From Thiocapsa roseopersicina (GTDB lineage Bacteria > Pseudomonadota > Gammaproteobacteria > Chromatiales > Chromatiaceae), in contig NZ_FNNZ01000030.1 in the NCBI RefSeq assembly GCF_900106925.1, positions 1-40,507 of the forward strand: a stretch of DNA of 40,507 nucleotides, given 5' to 3'. The stretch's first letter is position 1. Every line of letters starts with the position of its first letter. A program made the position numbers and the translations under genes. Under the pieces are notes generated by a model that saw only the letters and a list, made by a program, of their open reading frames with translations, did not search any database and had not been told where the DNA came from. Positions 23,778 to 32,171 of the stretch are shown here, piece by piece.

Positions 23778-26588
23778 ATGTCAGCGAAACGGCAGTCGTT
23801 GTCGGGCGAAGCCTTGGCCTTGCTGATGCCGGCGATGCTGGCCTTCACGGTCGGTACGGCTTGGGCGGCGGCCTTGGGGCTCGAGACGGGATCGGTCAGC
23901 GCAGCGGGTCCGGGTGACCCCGCGGTCCTCGTCGGCCATGGCGGTTACATCAGCTTCAACACCAAAACCAATCAATATATCCTGCAAGGCAAGGGCACGG
24001 TCGATGCCATCGAGGCGGAGCGCAGCCTGGCCACGGCCATCTGTGCGAAGTGTCACGAGGATGCGATCGACTCGTTGAAGGATTCCGTGCATTACAGCAA
24101 CCAGGGCCCGAATCCACGCATCCTCTTCCCCGGCGGCGGTGCCCACGGCATGCTCGACCGCGCCTGCGGACTGCCGGGCACCTCGGCGCTGATCAACTTC
24201 AACAGCGACATCAATCTGGGCGAGTGCTCGAAGTGCCATGTGGGCCGCTTCCTGCCGCTTATGCAGAACGCCTTCACGAGCCAATTCACGCAGATGGGGT
24301 GGCCCGATCCGGCCGGCCAGGCGGAGGCGATCATCGACGGCGGTCTGGACTGTCTGATCTGTCACGCCGAAAAGTATCTGGCCGTGCGCGACGATCTGAG
24401 CGCGGAGCAGCTCGCTACGCTGCAGATCGCCAACTATGCCGAGCCCGGGACAGCTTCACCCTCGCCCGAGGGCTATGCCAAGCTCGCCCGCGACAATACC
24501 GACTTCGATCACGACGGGGAACCGGACAAGCTGATCGACACCGACGGCAAGGACGGGCCGGACTCGCCGCTTATGGTTCCGGCCGGGATCGACGCCGACG
24601 GCAAGCCGATCTATCGGCCTTGGTCGACGGTGGCCCAGGACCGCTCGGTCGAGGCCGTTCTTTCCGTCGGACGGACCGAGGAGCACACCTGCCTGCGCTG
24701 TCATGAGCATGCACGCACCGGCTACAAACGTGCGACCTTGTTCCTCGATGGCTACGACGTCCACGCCGCAGCCACCAAAGGTCCCTTCGCCGCTGCCCAA
24801 AACCGCTGCACCGTGTGTCATCTTGTGCTCGACAACAACCACAAGTTCGTGCGCGGGCATCTCGTCGGCGGCGACCTGGCAGCGGCCGATTATCCGCCGC
24901 CGCCTCCCGGGGTCGCACCCGATCCGGACGATGAGACCCATCTGACCTGCATCCAGTGTCATCGCCTGTCCGATCTGTCGAAACAGGGTACGAATCAGGT
25001 GCACAGCGAGCGCCACCTGGCGAAGATCGCGTGCGAGACCTGCCACATTCCATACAGCGGCGGCATCTCCTATTCGCTGTACGGCCACGGCAGCCATCTC
25101 TCCTTCGGGCGCAATGCCGCCGGCCTCGATACCAAGCTGATCACCCGCGACCACATGGTGTCGAATGACCGCGCTGACGTGGATGCCGACTATGCGGCCT
25201 ATCGCATCCCCTCGGTGCTGATGTGGTTCGACGGGATGACCTCCTTCCTCGCTCAATCGCTCTCGGTACGGGATGCACCCAACGCCATGATCACCCCCTT
25301 CAAGCCGATGGCGAACGGGATGGTCATGGACGGGCGCTTCTTCGACGGTGAGATGCTGACGAACCAGGCGGGTTTCCCATACAACGCGCATTCGATGTAT
25401 CGCTTCTACGCCGGCGCAGCGGATTGCGACGACCTGCAGCTACCGGGCGTTGCGCCTTTCAAGTGCGGTTCGGACGGGCTCTACGGCAACGCCGAGGTCT
25501 TCACCGGTCTCGGGCTTTTGGGAACGGTGAGAGACGCAGCAGGCAACGTGATCGTCGAAGGGCTGACTCCGGAGGAGACACGCAAGGTCGTTCTGACTGA
25601 CCTGATGGCCCTAGGGCAGCCCAGCCGACAGGCCATGGCGATGATGCAGGCCTTCCCCAACCTGATGAACTTCAGCAAGACGGCCTACGGCTACGAGCAT
25701 TATCTCATCAGCAGCAAACTGGCCGGCGCGCTAGAAGACGCGGATAGCAATGGTGTCATCGACGCAAATACCGACGTCCTGTTCGACATGCTGGGGGCGG
25801 TCAACACCGGTCTGATGGAGTTCAAAGGCTTCAACCAACCCATGATGCTGCCGGCATCCTATGACTGGTACCCGCCGTTCGCCGACGTGGACAACGTGGC
25901 CACCATGAAGCTACCCGACGGGAGTTTCATGAAGCTCTTCCTGGAGATGCAGCTCGGCGCGGCCGGCGTTCCGCCCGAGACGATCCGTCAGCTCGTCGGC
26001 AACTATCCGGCCTTCTCCAACGGCGTCACCTTGGGCGGTCATGGCGTCATGCCGGATCCCGGCCGCAATGCGCTGGGCGGCAGCAAGGGGCGCAACGGCT
26101 GTCGTGATTGCCACAGCGCCGGCGGCGTGCTCGCCAACCCGGTGCCGGTGACCCGCAAGGAGCTGGTCGATCTCGGGCCCATGGGGCAGGGCGATATGCC
26201 CGTGTGGCGGTGGGTCTACTACAACGTCAAGGGGCTGATCGACCTGGGGGTGACGACCTCCAACGAGGAAGTCCTCGCCGGCAAGGCGAAGATCGATGTC
26301 GGGGGCAACCGGAACTATGTCCGCTCAAGCAGCAACCAGATGGTGCTCAACTGGTTCAATCCGGCGGGGCAACTCACGCGCGACGGCAAGAAACTGAAGG
26401 GCTATACGATCTTCCAGCCTGCCGACGGCAGCAAGTCCCTGAAGGGCACCGGCTTGAAGGCCAAGGACCTGACCTGGAACGGGGGGCGTTGGATGCCTGT
26501 GATGGAGCCCGTGACCGTAGCGCAACCCAACTACGCGATTCTGGGTTATGCGAAGGAGGAGGTGATCTTCGAGACGACGGGGCCGTGA
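23778..26588 (+). CDS. exported octaheme c-type cytochrome, 936 residues
   Basis: Signal peptide MSAKRQSLSGEALALLMPAM...AWA is followed by eight CXXCH sites: CAKCH (residue 89), CSKCH (150), CLICH (192), CLRCH (305), CTVCH (344), CIQCH (391), CETCH (419) and CRDCH (775). Seven hemes are in the first half. The eighth is isolated by ~350 residues of heme-free sequence, and another ~160 residues follow it. Acidic Asp-rich stretches (DFDHDGEPDKLIDTDGKDG) look calcium-binding. No membrane helix or lipobox is visible apart from the signal peptide. GGGAGGA lies 7 bases before ATG 23778. The architecture does not match an octaheme family I can name; octaheme tetrathionate reductase and hydroxylamine oxidoreductase are much shorter. 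The role (terminal reductase, oxidase or extracellular conduit) is open. Confidence 0.88.
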   Translation: MSAKRQSLSGEALALLMPAMLAFTVGTAWAAALGLETGSVSAAGPGDPAVLVGHGGYISFNTKTNQYILQGKGTVDAIEAERSLATAICAKCHEDAIDSLKDSVHYSNQGPNPRILFPGGGAHGMLDRACGLPGTSALINFNSDINLGECSKCHVGRFLPLMQNAFTSQFTQMGWPDPAGQAEAIIDGGLDCLICHAEKYLAVRDDLSAEQLATLQIANYAEPGTASPSPEGYAKLARDNTDFDHDGEPDKLIDTDGKDGPDSPLMVPAGIDADGKPIYRPWSTVAQDRSVEAVLSVGRTEEHTCLRCHEHARTGYKRATLFLDGYDVHAAATKGPFAAAQNRCTVCHLVLDNNHKFVRGHLVGGDLAAADYPPPPPGVAPDPDDETHLTCIQCHRLSDLSKQGTNQVHSERHLAKIACETCHIPYSGGISYSLYGHGSHLSFGRNAAGLDTKLITRDHMVSNDRADVDADYAAYRIPSVLMWFDGMTSFLAQSLSVRDAPNAMITPFKPMANGMVMDGRFFDGEMLTNQAGFPYNAHSMYRFYAGAADCDDLQLPGVAPFKCGSDGLYGNAEVFTGLGLLGTVRDAAGNVIVEGLTPEETRKVVLTDLMALGQPSRQAMAMMQAFPNLMNFSKTAYGYEHYLISSKLAGALEDADSNGVIDANTDVLFDMLGAVNTGLMEFKGFNQPMMLPASYDWYPPFADVDNVATMKLPDGSFMKLFLEMQLGAAGVPPETIRQLVGNYPAFSNGVTLGGHGVMPDPGRNALGGSKGRNGCRDCHSAGGVLANPVPVTRKELVDLGPMGQGDMPVWRWVYYNVKGLIDLGVTTSNEEVLAGKAKIDVGGNRNYVRSSSNQMVLNWFNPAGQLTRDGKKLKGYTIFQPADGSKSLKGTGLKAKDLTWNGGRWMPVMEPVTVAQPNYAILGYAKEEVIFETTGP

Positions 26589-26669
26589 TTGGGGGCAGGC
26601 AGCCACAACCCCCGACAAAGCGGCGGGGCATCAGCTAAACGGGATTGACTGGAGCTGATCCCCGACGAG

Positions 26670-26692
26670 GACGCCGGCCTTGAGCCGGCGTC
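26670..26692 (+). terminator. hairpin after the octaheme cytochrome gene
   Basis: GACGCCGGC (26670-26678) pairs perfectly with GCCGGCGTC (26684-26692) around loop CTTGA, 82 bases after the stop. Confidence 0.65.
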
Positions 26693-26733
26693 ATTGGTCG
26701 CTCGCAACCTCCGTCGTATGGAGGCGCAAAGAA

Positions 26734-26756
26734 ACCGGCAGTCAGAGGCTGCCGGT
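26734..26756 (-). terminator. hairpin at the end of the maoC-like gene
   Basis: ACCGGCAG (26734-26741) pairs with CTGCCGGT (26749-26756) around a 7-base loop. It touches the stop codon of the minus-strand gene and lies in the convergent gap. Confidence 0.6.
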
Positions 26757-27247
26757 CATGCGCTGCCGCTACTGGCCTCCGCGCCGATGTTCGCTTCCCA
26801 CCAAGCCCGATAGGTCGCGTCCGGCGCCACCACCTTGGCGGTTGCCTCGCTGACGCGGTTGCCCTCGGGATCGGCGATGCCGATCTGCATCTCGACGATT
26901 CCGCCGCGGATCAGGCGTGCGACCTCCAGCGTCACGACCAGCTCGTCGCCCGGATACAGCGGACGGCGCAGGCGCTCGGGGGAGAAGGTCAAGCCGAGGG
27001 TCCCGTCGCCTGGAAACTCGGTCCCGAAGAGGGCGGAGATGCGGGTCTGCACGAGTCCGCCCGGGACGATGATGTCGCGGGCATCCGGGAACCGCACCCG
27101 TGCCGCGTCGAGGTCGCGATGGATGGCGTTGTGATCCCCGACCAGGGCACAGTAGCGATCGACCTCCTCGCGGCTGAAGCTCAGGCGCGCCTCGTGGCGC
27201 ATGCCGACCTCGAGCATCGCGGGGGTCAAGCAGCGGGTTGGCGTCAT
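26756..27247 (-). CDS. MaoC-like hot-dog hydratase
   Basis: This is 163 residues, a single hot-dog domain. The hydratase motif is present as YCALVGDHNAIHRD with Asp38 and His43, the catalytic pair of (R)-specific enoyl-CoA hydratases (PhaJ/MaoC). IIVPGGLVQTRISALF and LYPGDELVVTLEVARL complete the fold. It probably hydrates a 2-enoyl-CoA or acts on a related acyl thioester in the cytoplasm. GGGAGA lies 8 bases before the start at 27247. Its last ~37 codons are repeated as a gene fragment at 12395-12509. The gene itself appears complete. Confidence 0.85.
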   Translation of the reverse strand: MTPTRCLTPAMLEVGMRHEARLSFSREEVDRYCALVGDHNAIHRDLDAARVRFPDARDIIVPGGLVQTRISALFGTEFPGDGTLGLTFSPERLRRPLYPGDELVVTLEVARLIRGGIVEMQIGIADPEGNRVSEATAKVVAPDATYRAWWEANIGAEASSGSA

Positions 27248-27320
27248 GGATGGGATCTCCCTGCTGGTCTGCAGTGCCCGGAACGGGCTTCCGCGGCCTT
27301 CGCGGCGATCGCGACGCCGC

Positions 27321-27662
27321 TCAAATGACTTCCAGCGCGCGGATCAGCGCCATCACGTCCGGCTCTTCCGCTAGCTCGCCTTCCCAGACGCGATAGGCGC
27401 GCACGTCGGGTGGGGAGCCGAGGGTCAGCTCGGCGATGAACCCGGTCGCGCCTGCGGGTGCCGGGTGCTCTCGGGGCTCGCCCAAGGCGTCGATCAGGCC
27501 GGCGATCTCGCGGGTCTGACGTTCGTCGAGCGCGCCCTGGCGTGGCTTGTGGCTGGTGTGGTCGCCGCAGTCGACCCGATAAGTTCCCGTGGGCTCCAGG
27601 GTGATCTCCAGCACATAGTCGTCTTGTCCGACGACTCGGTAGTAGACGCGCGGTAGGGACAT
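27321..27662 (-). CDS. small protein of unknown function, possibly emfourin-like
   Basis: This is 113 residues from ATG 27662 (GGGAGG 10 bases upstream; the longer frame to 27773 has no better start). It is a mixed alpha/beta protein: a strand region (YYRVVGQDDYVLEITLEPTG), a Glu/Arg helix (LDERQTREIAGLIDALGE), another strand (GFIAELTLGSPP) and a final helix (EEPDVMALIRALEVI). The order is reminiscent of emfourin-type protease inhibitors, but I would not assign it. It has no signal peptide. It lies 73 bases upstream of the maoC-like gene on the same strand and may be co-transcribed. Confidence 0.6.
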   Translation of the reverse strand: MSLPRVYYRVVGQDDYVLEITLEPTGTYRVDCGDHTSHKPRQGALDERQTREIAGLIDALGEPREHPAPAGATGFIAELTLGSPPDVRAYRVWEGELAEEPDVMALIRALEVI

Positions 27663-27844
27663 GAGGTGTTTGCCTCCCTCTTGGTGATATGCAGGATTCG
27701 GGCGATTCCGAGTCCTGCCGATGCTCGATAGTTTACCCCGGACCGGCTTGCTTTTCCCCGAGTCCGTTGGCACGCTCAGAGCCTGCCGGGCGACAACAGG
27801 GCGCTTGGCGGACGACGAAAAACATAATGTTTAGGAGGAATTCG

Positions 27845-28609
27845 ATGAAGTCTCGTTCTTTGGTGCCGCTCCTCGTATTACTAGGAGCCGCCGCCGGCGC
27901 TTCCGCCCAGCCCTACGGCTACGCTCCCCCGCCAATCCCTCAAGGCTACGGCCAGATGCCGATGCCCTACGGCGGCGCTTACCCGGTCATGCCGCCTATG
28001 CCCGAGATGCCCGCCGCCGCGGCGCGCCCTGCGCGTCCGGCCGCGCCGCCTGCGCGTGCTGAGTCCACGGCGCCGGCTCGGGGTGCGGGTGCGCCTGCCG
28101 GGATGCCCGAGGGTCCAGCGGCCGAGGCCAGCGCGACGCTCAAGGAGGGCATGGACAAGCTCCTCGGCTTCCTCGCACGGGACGAGGTGCCGAATCGGCT
28201 GCAGGTCGCCGCCTTCCTCGACCGCGAGATTGCGCCCTATTTCGACTTCGAGGCCATGGCCAAGTGGGTAGCCGGTCCGGCGTCCGAAGGCATGAGTGCC
28301 GAGGATAAGGAGGCGATGGCCGCGCGTCTGGAGGCCGATTTCCTGGGGACCCTAGCGTCCCGGCTGATGGACTATCAGGGGCAGCAGATCCGCATGTTGC
28401 AGCCGCGCATGGGTCCGCGCGGCGACGTCAGCGTCAACGTGGCGCTGCTGCGCGCGCAGAGCTATCCCTCCAAGCTCGAGTTCCGGATGTACAAATCGCC
28501 GACCGGCTGGCGCGTTTACGATGTCGTGGCGAACGGTCAGAGTGCAGCCGCCTATTATCGGGTGCAGTTTCAGCGCATGGCCGGACAGGGGGCAGGGCCG
28601 ACGAGTTGA
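27845..28609 (+). CDS. MlaC/Ttg2D-family phospholipid-binding protein with Pro-rich N-terminal extension
   Basis: This is 254 residues. AGGAGG stands just before ATG 27845. Signal peptide MKSRSLVPLLVLLGAAAGASA is followed by ~75 residues of low-complexity sequence (YGYAPPPIPQGYGQMPMPYG, then Pro/Ala/Arg repeats) that standard MlaC (~210 residues) lacks. The MlaC-type domain follows: LKEGMDKLLGFLARDE, VAAFLDREIAPYFDFEAMAKWV, FLGTLASRLMDYQGQQIRML, LEFRMYKSPTGWRVYDVVANGQS. MlaC shuttles phospholipids across the periplasm between MlaA and MlaFEDB, but none of those genes is in the window, so this is an orphan copy. The extension may tether it to the wall or another protein. Confidence 0.8.
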   Translation: MKSRSLVPLLVLLGAAAGASAQPYGYAPPPIPQGYGQMPMPYGGAYPVMPPMPEMPAAAARPARPAAPPARAESTAPARGAGAPAGMPEGPAAEASATLKEGMDKLLGFLARDEVPNRLQVAAFLDREIAPYFDFEAMAKWVAGPASEGMSAEDKEAMAARLEADFLGTLASRLMDYQGQQIRMLQPRMGPRGDVSVNVALLRAQSYPSKLEFRMYKSPTGWRVYDVVANGQSAAAYYRVQFQRMAGQGAGPTS

Positions 28610-28647
28610 TCCTCGACCGAGCTGCTCCTTGACCGGGGCGGCTCGGG

Positions 28648-28721
28648 GTAGGTGCGCGAATTGATTCGCACGGATTGGATCGCACACCTTGATTCAAGAG
28701 TGCGGATAAATTCGCCCCTAC
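28648..28721. repeat. REP-like inverted repeat, copy 1
   Basis: The left arm at 28648-28670 (GTAGGTGCGCGAATTGATTC...) faces the right arm at 28701-28721 (...TAAATTCGCCCCTAC), with a 30-base spacer. It is a diverged copy of the near-perfect inverted repeat at 35394-35451. It sits in the gap after the MlaC-like gene. Confidence 0.75.
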
Positions 28722-28861
28722 GGGGTCGGCATGCACTGCCGGCCCCGACTCGATCGAACCACTTCATGGAGACGTAGCCAAAGGCCATAGACTGGACCTT
28801 GCGAGAGATCGCGACCGGCGATCATTTCGCCCGACCGGGGGCCGACCATGGGGAGCCGACG

Positions 28862-29419
28862 ATGGATGGACCGATGAACAGTGCGCCCCCGGGCGCCGAC
28901 GACATGCCCTCGAAGGTCGGGCGGGTGATGTTGTTCGCGGCATGGATCGTCGGATTGGCATTGCTGGCGATGTTCTTCGACGGCGTGATCACCGGTCGCG
29001 ACAATCCCAACCCGGCTCCGGTTGCACTGCACGGCGGCAGCGGGATCCCCGAGGTGCGACTCGAACGCAACCGTGCCGGGCACTATGTTGCCGGCGGTCG
29101 GATCAACGGCGAACCGGTGCGCTTTCTGATCGACACCGGCGCGACCGACGTCGCCTTGCCGCTGTCCTTGGCCGAGCGCCTGTCTCTGCCGCTCAGGCCC
29201 GGCGGCATGAGCAAGACCGCAAACGGTATGGTGCGGACCTGGACGACACGACTCGATACGGTCGACCTCGGCGGATTGGTTGCGCACAACGTCCGCGCGA
29301 CCGTCCTGCCGAACATGCCTGGAGACGACGTCCTGCTCGGCATGAGTTATCTGAGACATCTGGAGATGGTTCAACGCGGCGGCGTGCTGACGCTGCGTCC
29401 TCACCTCGGGTCATCTTGA
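28862..29419 (+). CDS. membrane-anchored retropepsin-like aspartic protease, copy A
   Basis: This is 185 residues. GGGGAG lies 6 bases before ATG 28862. One membrane helix (VMLFAAWIVGLALLAMFFDG) anchors a periplasmic clan-AA domain with the catalytic motif FLIDTGATDVALP (Asp91). The family (TIGR02281-type) is a single-lobed protease expected to work as a dimer. The fold continues with LDTVDLGGLVAHNVRATVLP and DDVLLGMSYL. The linker holds DNPNPAPV, which is shared with the next gene. No substrate is known. A paralogue of the same size follows 230 bases downstream on the same strand. Confidence 0.85.
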   Translation: MDGPMNSAPPGADDMPSKVGRVMLFAAWIVGLALLAMFFDGVITGRDNPNPAPVALHGGSGIPEVRLERNRAGHYVAGGRINGEPVRFLIDTGATDVALPLSLAERLSLPLRPGGMSKTANGMVRTWTTRLDTVDLGGLVAHNVRATVLPNMPGDDVLLGMSYLRHLEMVQRGGVLTLRPHLGSS

Positions 29420-29649
29420 TCCGCGTTTTGGTGCCGGCCTTGCGTGCCGACTCCGAATCCCACTTCCGCTCTCGACGACACAACCTCGTCATCCGTAGGG
29501 TTTCGGTTTAAGCTCGACCGAACCCGTGCATCGGCGCGACCGCTCGAGCGCAATGCCGGGCGGATGGCCTGCGGCGATCCGGCCCTGCGATCGGGCTCGG
29601 AGTCAACGCCGACGGCGCTTCACTTGGTATCGACGCACCCCGACGAACG

Positions 29650-30192
29650 ATGATCAAACTGCACCGGATCCGAGAGAGCTCAGTCGCTTGGCTCAGACGC
29701 AAGATGCCGATCCCCGTGTTTCTGCTCGCGAGTCTGCTGGTGATCCTGCTCGCGCGCGATCTGGCGGCGCGTCGGGAGAATCCGAATCCGAACCCGGTCG
29801 CCTATCTCGGCGCCGGCAACGTGCCCGAGGTCGTCCTCAAAGAGAATCAGGTGAGTCAATACGTGACCACCGGACGGATCAACGGGACCCCCATCGAGTT
29901 CTTGGTCGATACCGGGGCCGTGGATGTCGCCATGCCCTACATGGTCGCCCAGACGCTCGGCTTGACGCTCCAGCCCGGCGGGCTCAGCAAGACCGGCAAC
30001 GGCGATGTCCGTACCTGGGTCGCGCGGCTGGAGACTGTGGATGTCGGCGGGCTGGTTGCCTATGACCTCAACGCGACCATCCTCCCCAACATGCAGGGCG
30101 ATCAGGTCTTGCTCGGCATGGCCTACCTCAGACGCATGGAGCTGGTGCTGCGAGGCGGGGAGATGATCCTGCGGCCGTATTCGAGCGACTAA
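29650..30192 (+). CDS. membrane-anchored retropepsin-like aspartic protease, copy B
   Basis: This is 180 residues and a clear paralogue of the upstream gene. The N-terminal helix is MPIPVFLLASLLVILLARDL, then ENPNPNPVAYLGAGNVPEVV and the catalytic FLVDTGAVDVAMP with Asp87. The region LETVDVGGLVAYDLNATILP plus DQVLLGMAYLRRMEL matches copy A almost position by position. The two are a tandem duplication in which the active Asp-Thr-Gly has been kept in both. They may form a heterodimer; that is inference. A weak Shine-Dalgarno precedes the ATG. Confidence 0.85.
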   Translation: MIKLHRIRESSVAWLRRKMPIPVFLLASLLVILLARDLAARRENPNPNPVAYLGAGNVPEVVLKENQVSQYVTTGRINGTPIEFLVDTGAVDVAMPYMVAQTLGLTLQPGGLSKTGNGDVRTWVARLETVDVGGLVAYDLNATILPNMQGDQVLLGMAYLRRMELVLRGGEMILRPYSSD

Positions 30193-30385
30193 ACCGCGTC
30201 CAGAGCGACATGCGAGATTTTCATGTCGTATTTGGCCTTGGGGACCTCACCGCCCTTGGTGGAGACGCCGTTTAAAATTTTATATTTTTTAAAGCCTTAA
30301 GCCGCGCCAGCTCCAATAATCGTCGAGTCTGCCGGGGCCGTTCCCATCCAAAAACCTCACATACCGCGCTGGGCGCGGTTTAGGT
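30193..30385. other. convergent gap with an AT-rich patch
   Basis: Between the end of protease copy B and the end of the gamma-glutamyltransferase gene lies an isolated AT-rich run (about 30269-30300, with TTTAAAATTTTATATTTTTT). It stands out against the GC-rich surroundings and may act as a transcription end signal. Confidence 0.45.
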
Positions 30386-31945
30386 TTAACGGACCTGGAG
30401 CCCAACCCCGCCGCGCCTCGGATCCCCCGCGCCGTGCGTGCTGCCGTCCGGGGCGACCGCCACGCTGTGGGCGCCGCCGAAGAAGACGCTTCCCCGATTC
30501 CAGACCTTGAGCCCCGGCCAGTGCGTGCCGAGTGCGGCGACCGTCTCCTCCGCGATCGGCGGCTCGAGGTTCAGGACCCCGTCCTCGTAGTGCATTCTGG
30601 GCGAGGCCACGGCCGCCTCCAGATCGAGCCCGAAGTCGACCAGATTGGAGATTACCTGCAGGATGGCGCTGCGGATCCGGTTGGACCCGGACGAGCCGGT
30701 GACGACCCAACCCCCTTCCGCCAGTTCCAGTAGGCTCGGCGCCATCATGGAGCTGATCCGCCGATCGGTCGGCCAGCGATGAAAGCCGTGCGGGTTGATG
30801 TCCTCTTCGCCCAGCATGTTGTTCAGCATGATGCCGGTGCCGGGAAGCACATAGCCCGCACCCTCGCCGTTGGAGAGGGTCACGCTGGCGAGGTTGCCCT
30901 CGCGATCGGCGACGCTGATCTGCGTGGTCCCGCGGCTGAAGGTCGCCGCGTCCTCCATGAGCTTGCGATAGGCTTCCGGGATGCTCTGGGGCAATGCCGA
31001 CGGTGGCGCCGAGAGTGACTCGGGGGGGCCGGTCGGCTGCGCGCGACGCAGGCGTTGGGTCAGCTCCAGGGCGAGGGCGAGCGCGTGCAGATGCGCGGGA
31101 CTGCCGCGTCCGAGACGGGCCGGCTCGACGGCGTCGAGTAGACCCAGGGTGACGCCGAGCAGGAATCCGCCCTGCGAGGGTGGCGGATTGGTGTAGAGAT
31201 GCGCCCCGCGATAGGGGTGTACGAGCGGGGCGCGTCGCTCGACCCGGTACTCGGCGAGATCCGCCGCGCTCAGATGTCCTCCGTGCTCGGCACAATCGCG
31301 GACTAAACGCGCTCCCAAGTCGCCCCGATAGAAGGGGTCCGCACCCTCGCGGGCGATCCTCTGCAGGGTCTCGGCGAGCTGCGGGTTGCGCACCCGTGCG
31401 CCGACCGGGGCGAGCCGGTCGGGTTGTTCCGGGTCGGCATAGAGTGCAAGTGCCGCGGGGCTCGCGTACAGGATCGGCGCGACGATCTCTGCGATATCAC
31501 GCTGGACGCGGTTCACGATCACCCCGTCGCGGGCGAGACGGCAGGCCGGCGCGACGATGACCTCGAGAGCAAGCCGACAGTGTGCGCGATGGATCGCGAC
31601 GAGACCGGCGATCGCCCCCGGTGTCGCGATCGATCCTTGTCCGATGTGGAATTCCTGGGTGGCGTCGCCGAAGTCGGCGAGGATCGGATAGAAATCCAGC
31701 TCCTGCTCCGGGCGGTGCCGGCGCGGGGTCTGCGCGAAGAAGTCGAAGAGCTCCGGCGCCGCGCCGGCGGGTCGGGCGAGCAGAAAGCCGCCGCCGCCGA
31801 GCGAGGCCAGGACCGGCTCGGCGATGCAGGCCGCGCACAGTGCCGCGAGCGCCGCATCGAACGCATTGCCGCCGGCGCGCAGGGTCTCGGCGGCTGCCTC
31901 GGCGGTCAAGGGATGGCCGGCCGCCACGCTACCGAGGATGGTCAT
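30386..31945 (-). CDS. gamma-glutamyltransferase-family Ntn hydrolase, no signal peptide
   Basis: This is 519 residues, near the family norm. The N-terminal part has AAGHPLTAEAAAETLRAGGNAFDAALAA, typical of GGT. The autocleavage/catalytic site lies in SRGTTQISVADREGN with Thr340 as the predicted new N-terminus. GYVLPGTGIMLNNMLGEEDI and RRISSMMAPSLL (oxyanion and glutamyl-binding regions) follow. There is no signal peptide, so unlike E. coli GGT it would be cytoplasmic, or it belongs to the GGT-like branch acting on other gamma-glutamyl or acyl substrates. No partner gene is adjacent. Confidence 0.88.
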   Translation of the reverse strand: MTILGSVAAGHPLTAEAAAETLRAGGNAFDAALAALCAACIAEPVLASLGGGGFLLARPAGAAPELFDFFAQTPRRHRPEQELDFYPILADFGDATQEFHIGQGSIATPGAIAGLVAIHRAHCRLALEVIVAPACRLARDGVIVNRVQRDIAEIVAPILYASPAALALYADPEQPDRLAPVGARVRNPQLAETLQRIAREGADPFYRGDLGARLVRDCAEHGGHLSAADLAEYRVERRAPLVHPYRGAHLYTNPPPSQGGFLLGVTLGLLDAVEPARLGRGSPAHLHALALALELTQRLRRAQPTGPPESLSAPPSALPQSIPEAYRKLMEDAATFSRGTTQISVADREGNLASVTLSNGEGAGYVLPGTGIMLNNMLGEEDINPHGFHRWPTDRRISSMMAPSLLELAEGGWVVTGSSGSNRIRSAILQVISNLVDFGLDLEAAVASPRMHYEDGVLNLEPPIAEETVAALGTHWPGLKVWNRGSVFFGGAHSVAVAPDGSTHGAGDPRRGGVGLQVR

Positions 31946-32171
31946 GGGCGCCGGTGTCCGGATGAGGGTGTCGAGTGCATTGCCGACCTGTCGTCTGCCG
32001 ATGGCGTGATCCGGGAGCGGGGCGGTCGCGGCTCTCGCACTTGATCAACGCAAGGTGCAACCGACCGCCGATCATGCGAATCTTACGCCTCGGACGCGCG
32101 CTCGCGAGCAGTATGATCCGACGATGTCGCCCGACGCTCAAGCCGGTTCAACCCATCCGATGCCCTTCTGA

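Noticed and set aside
12510-26750. An integrase or transposase inside the block bounded by the maoC repeats
   Set aside because: I looked for a tyrosine or serine recombinase and a transposase in all frames and recognised none, so I report only the repeat geometry.
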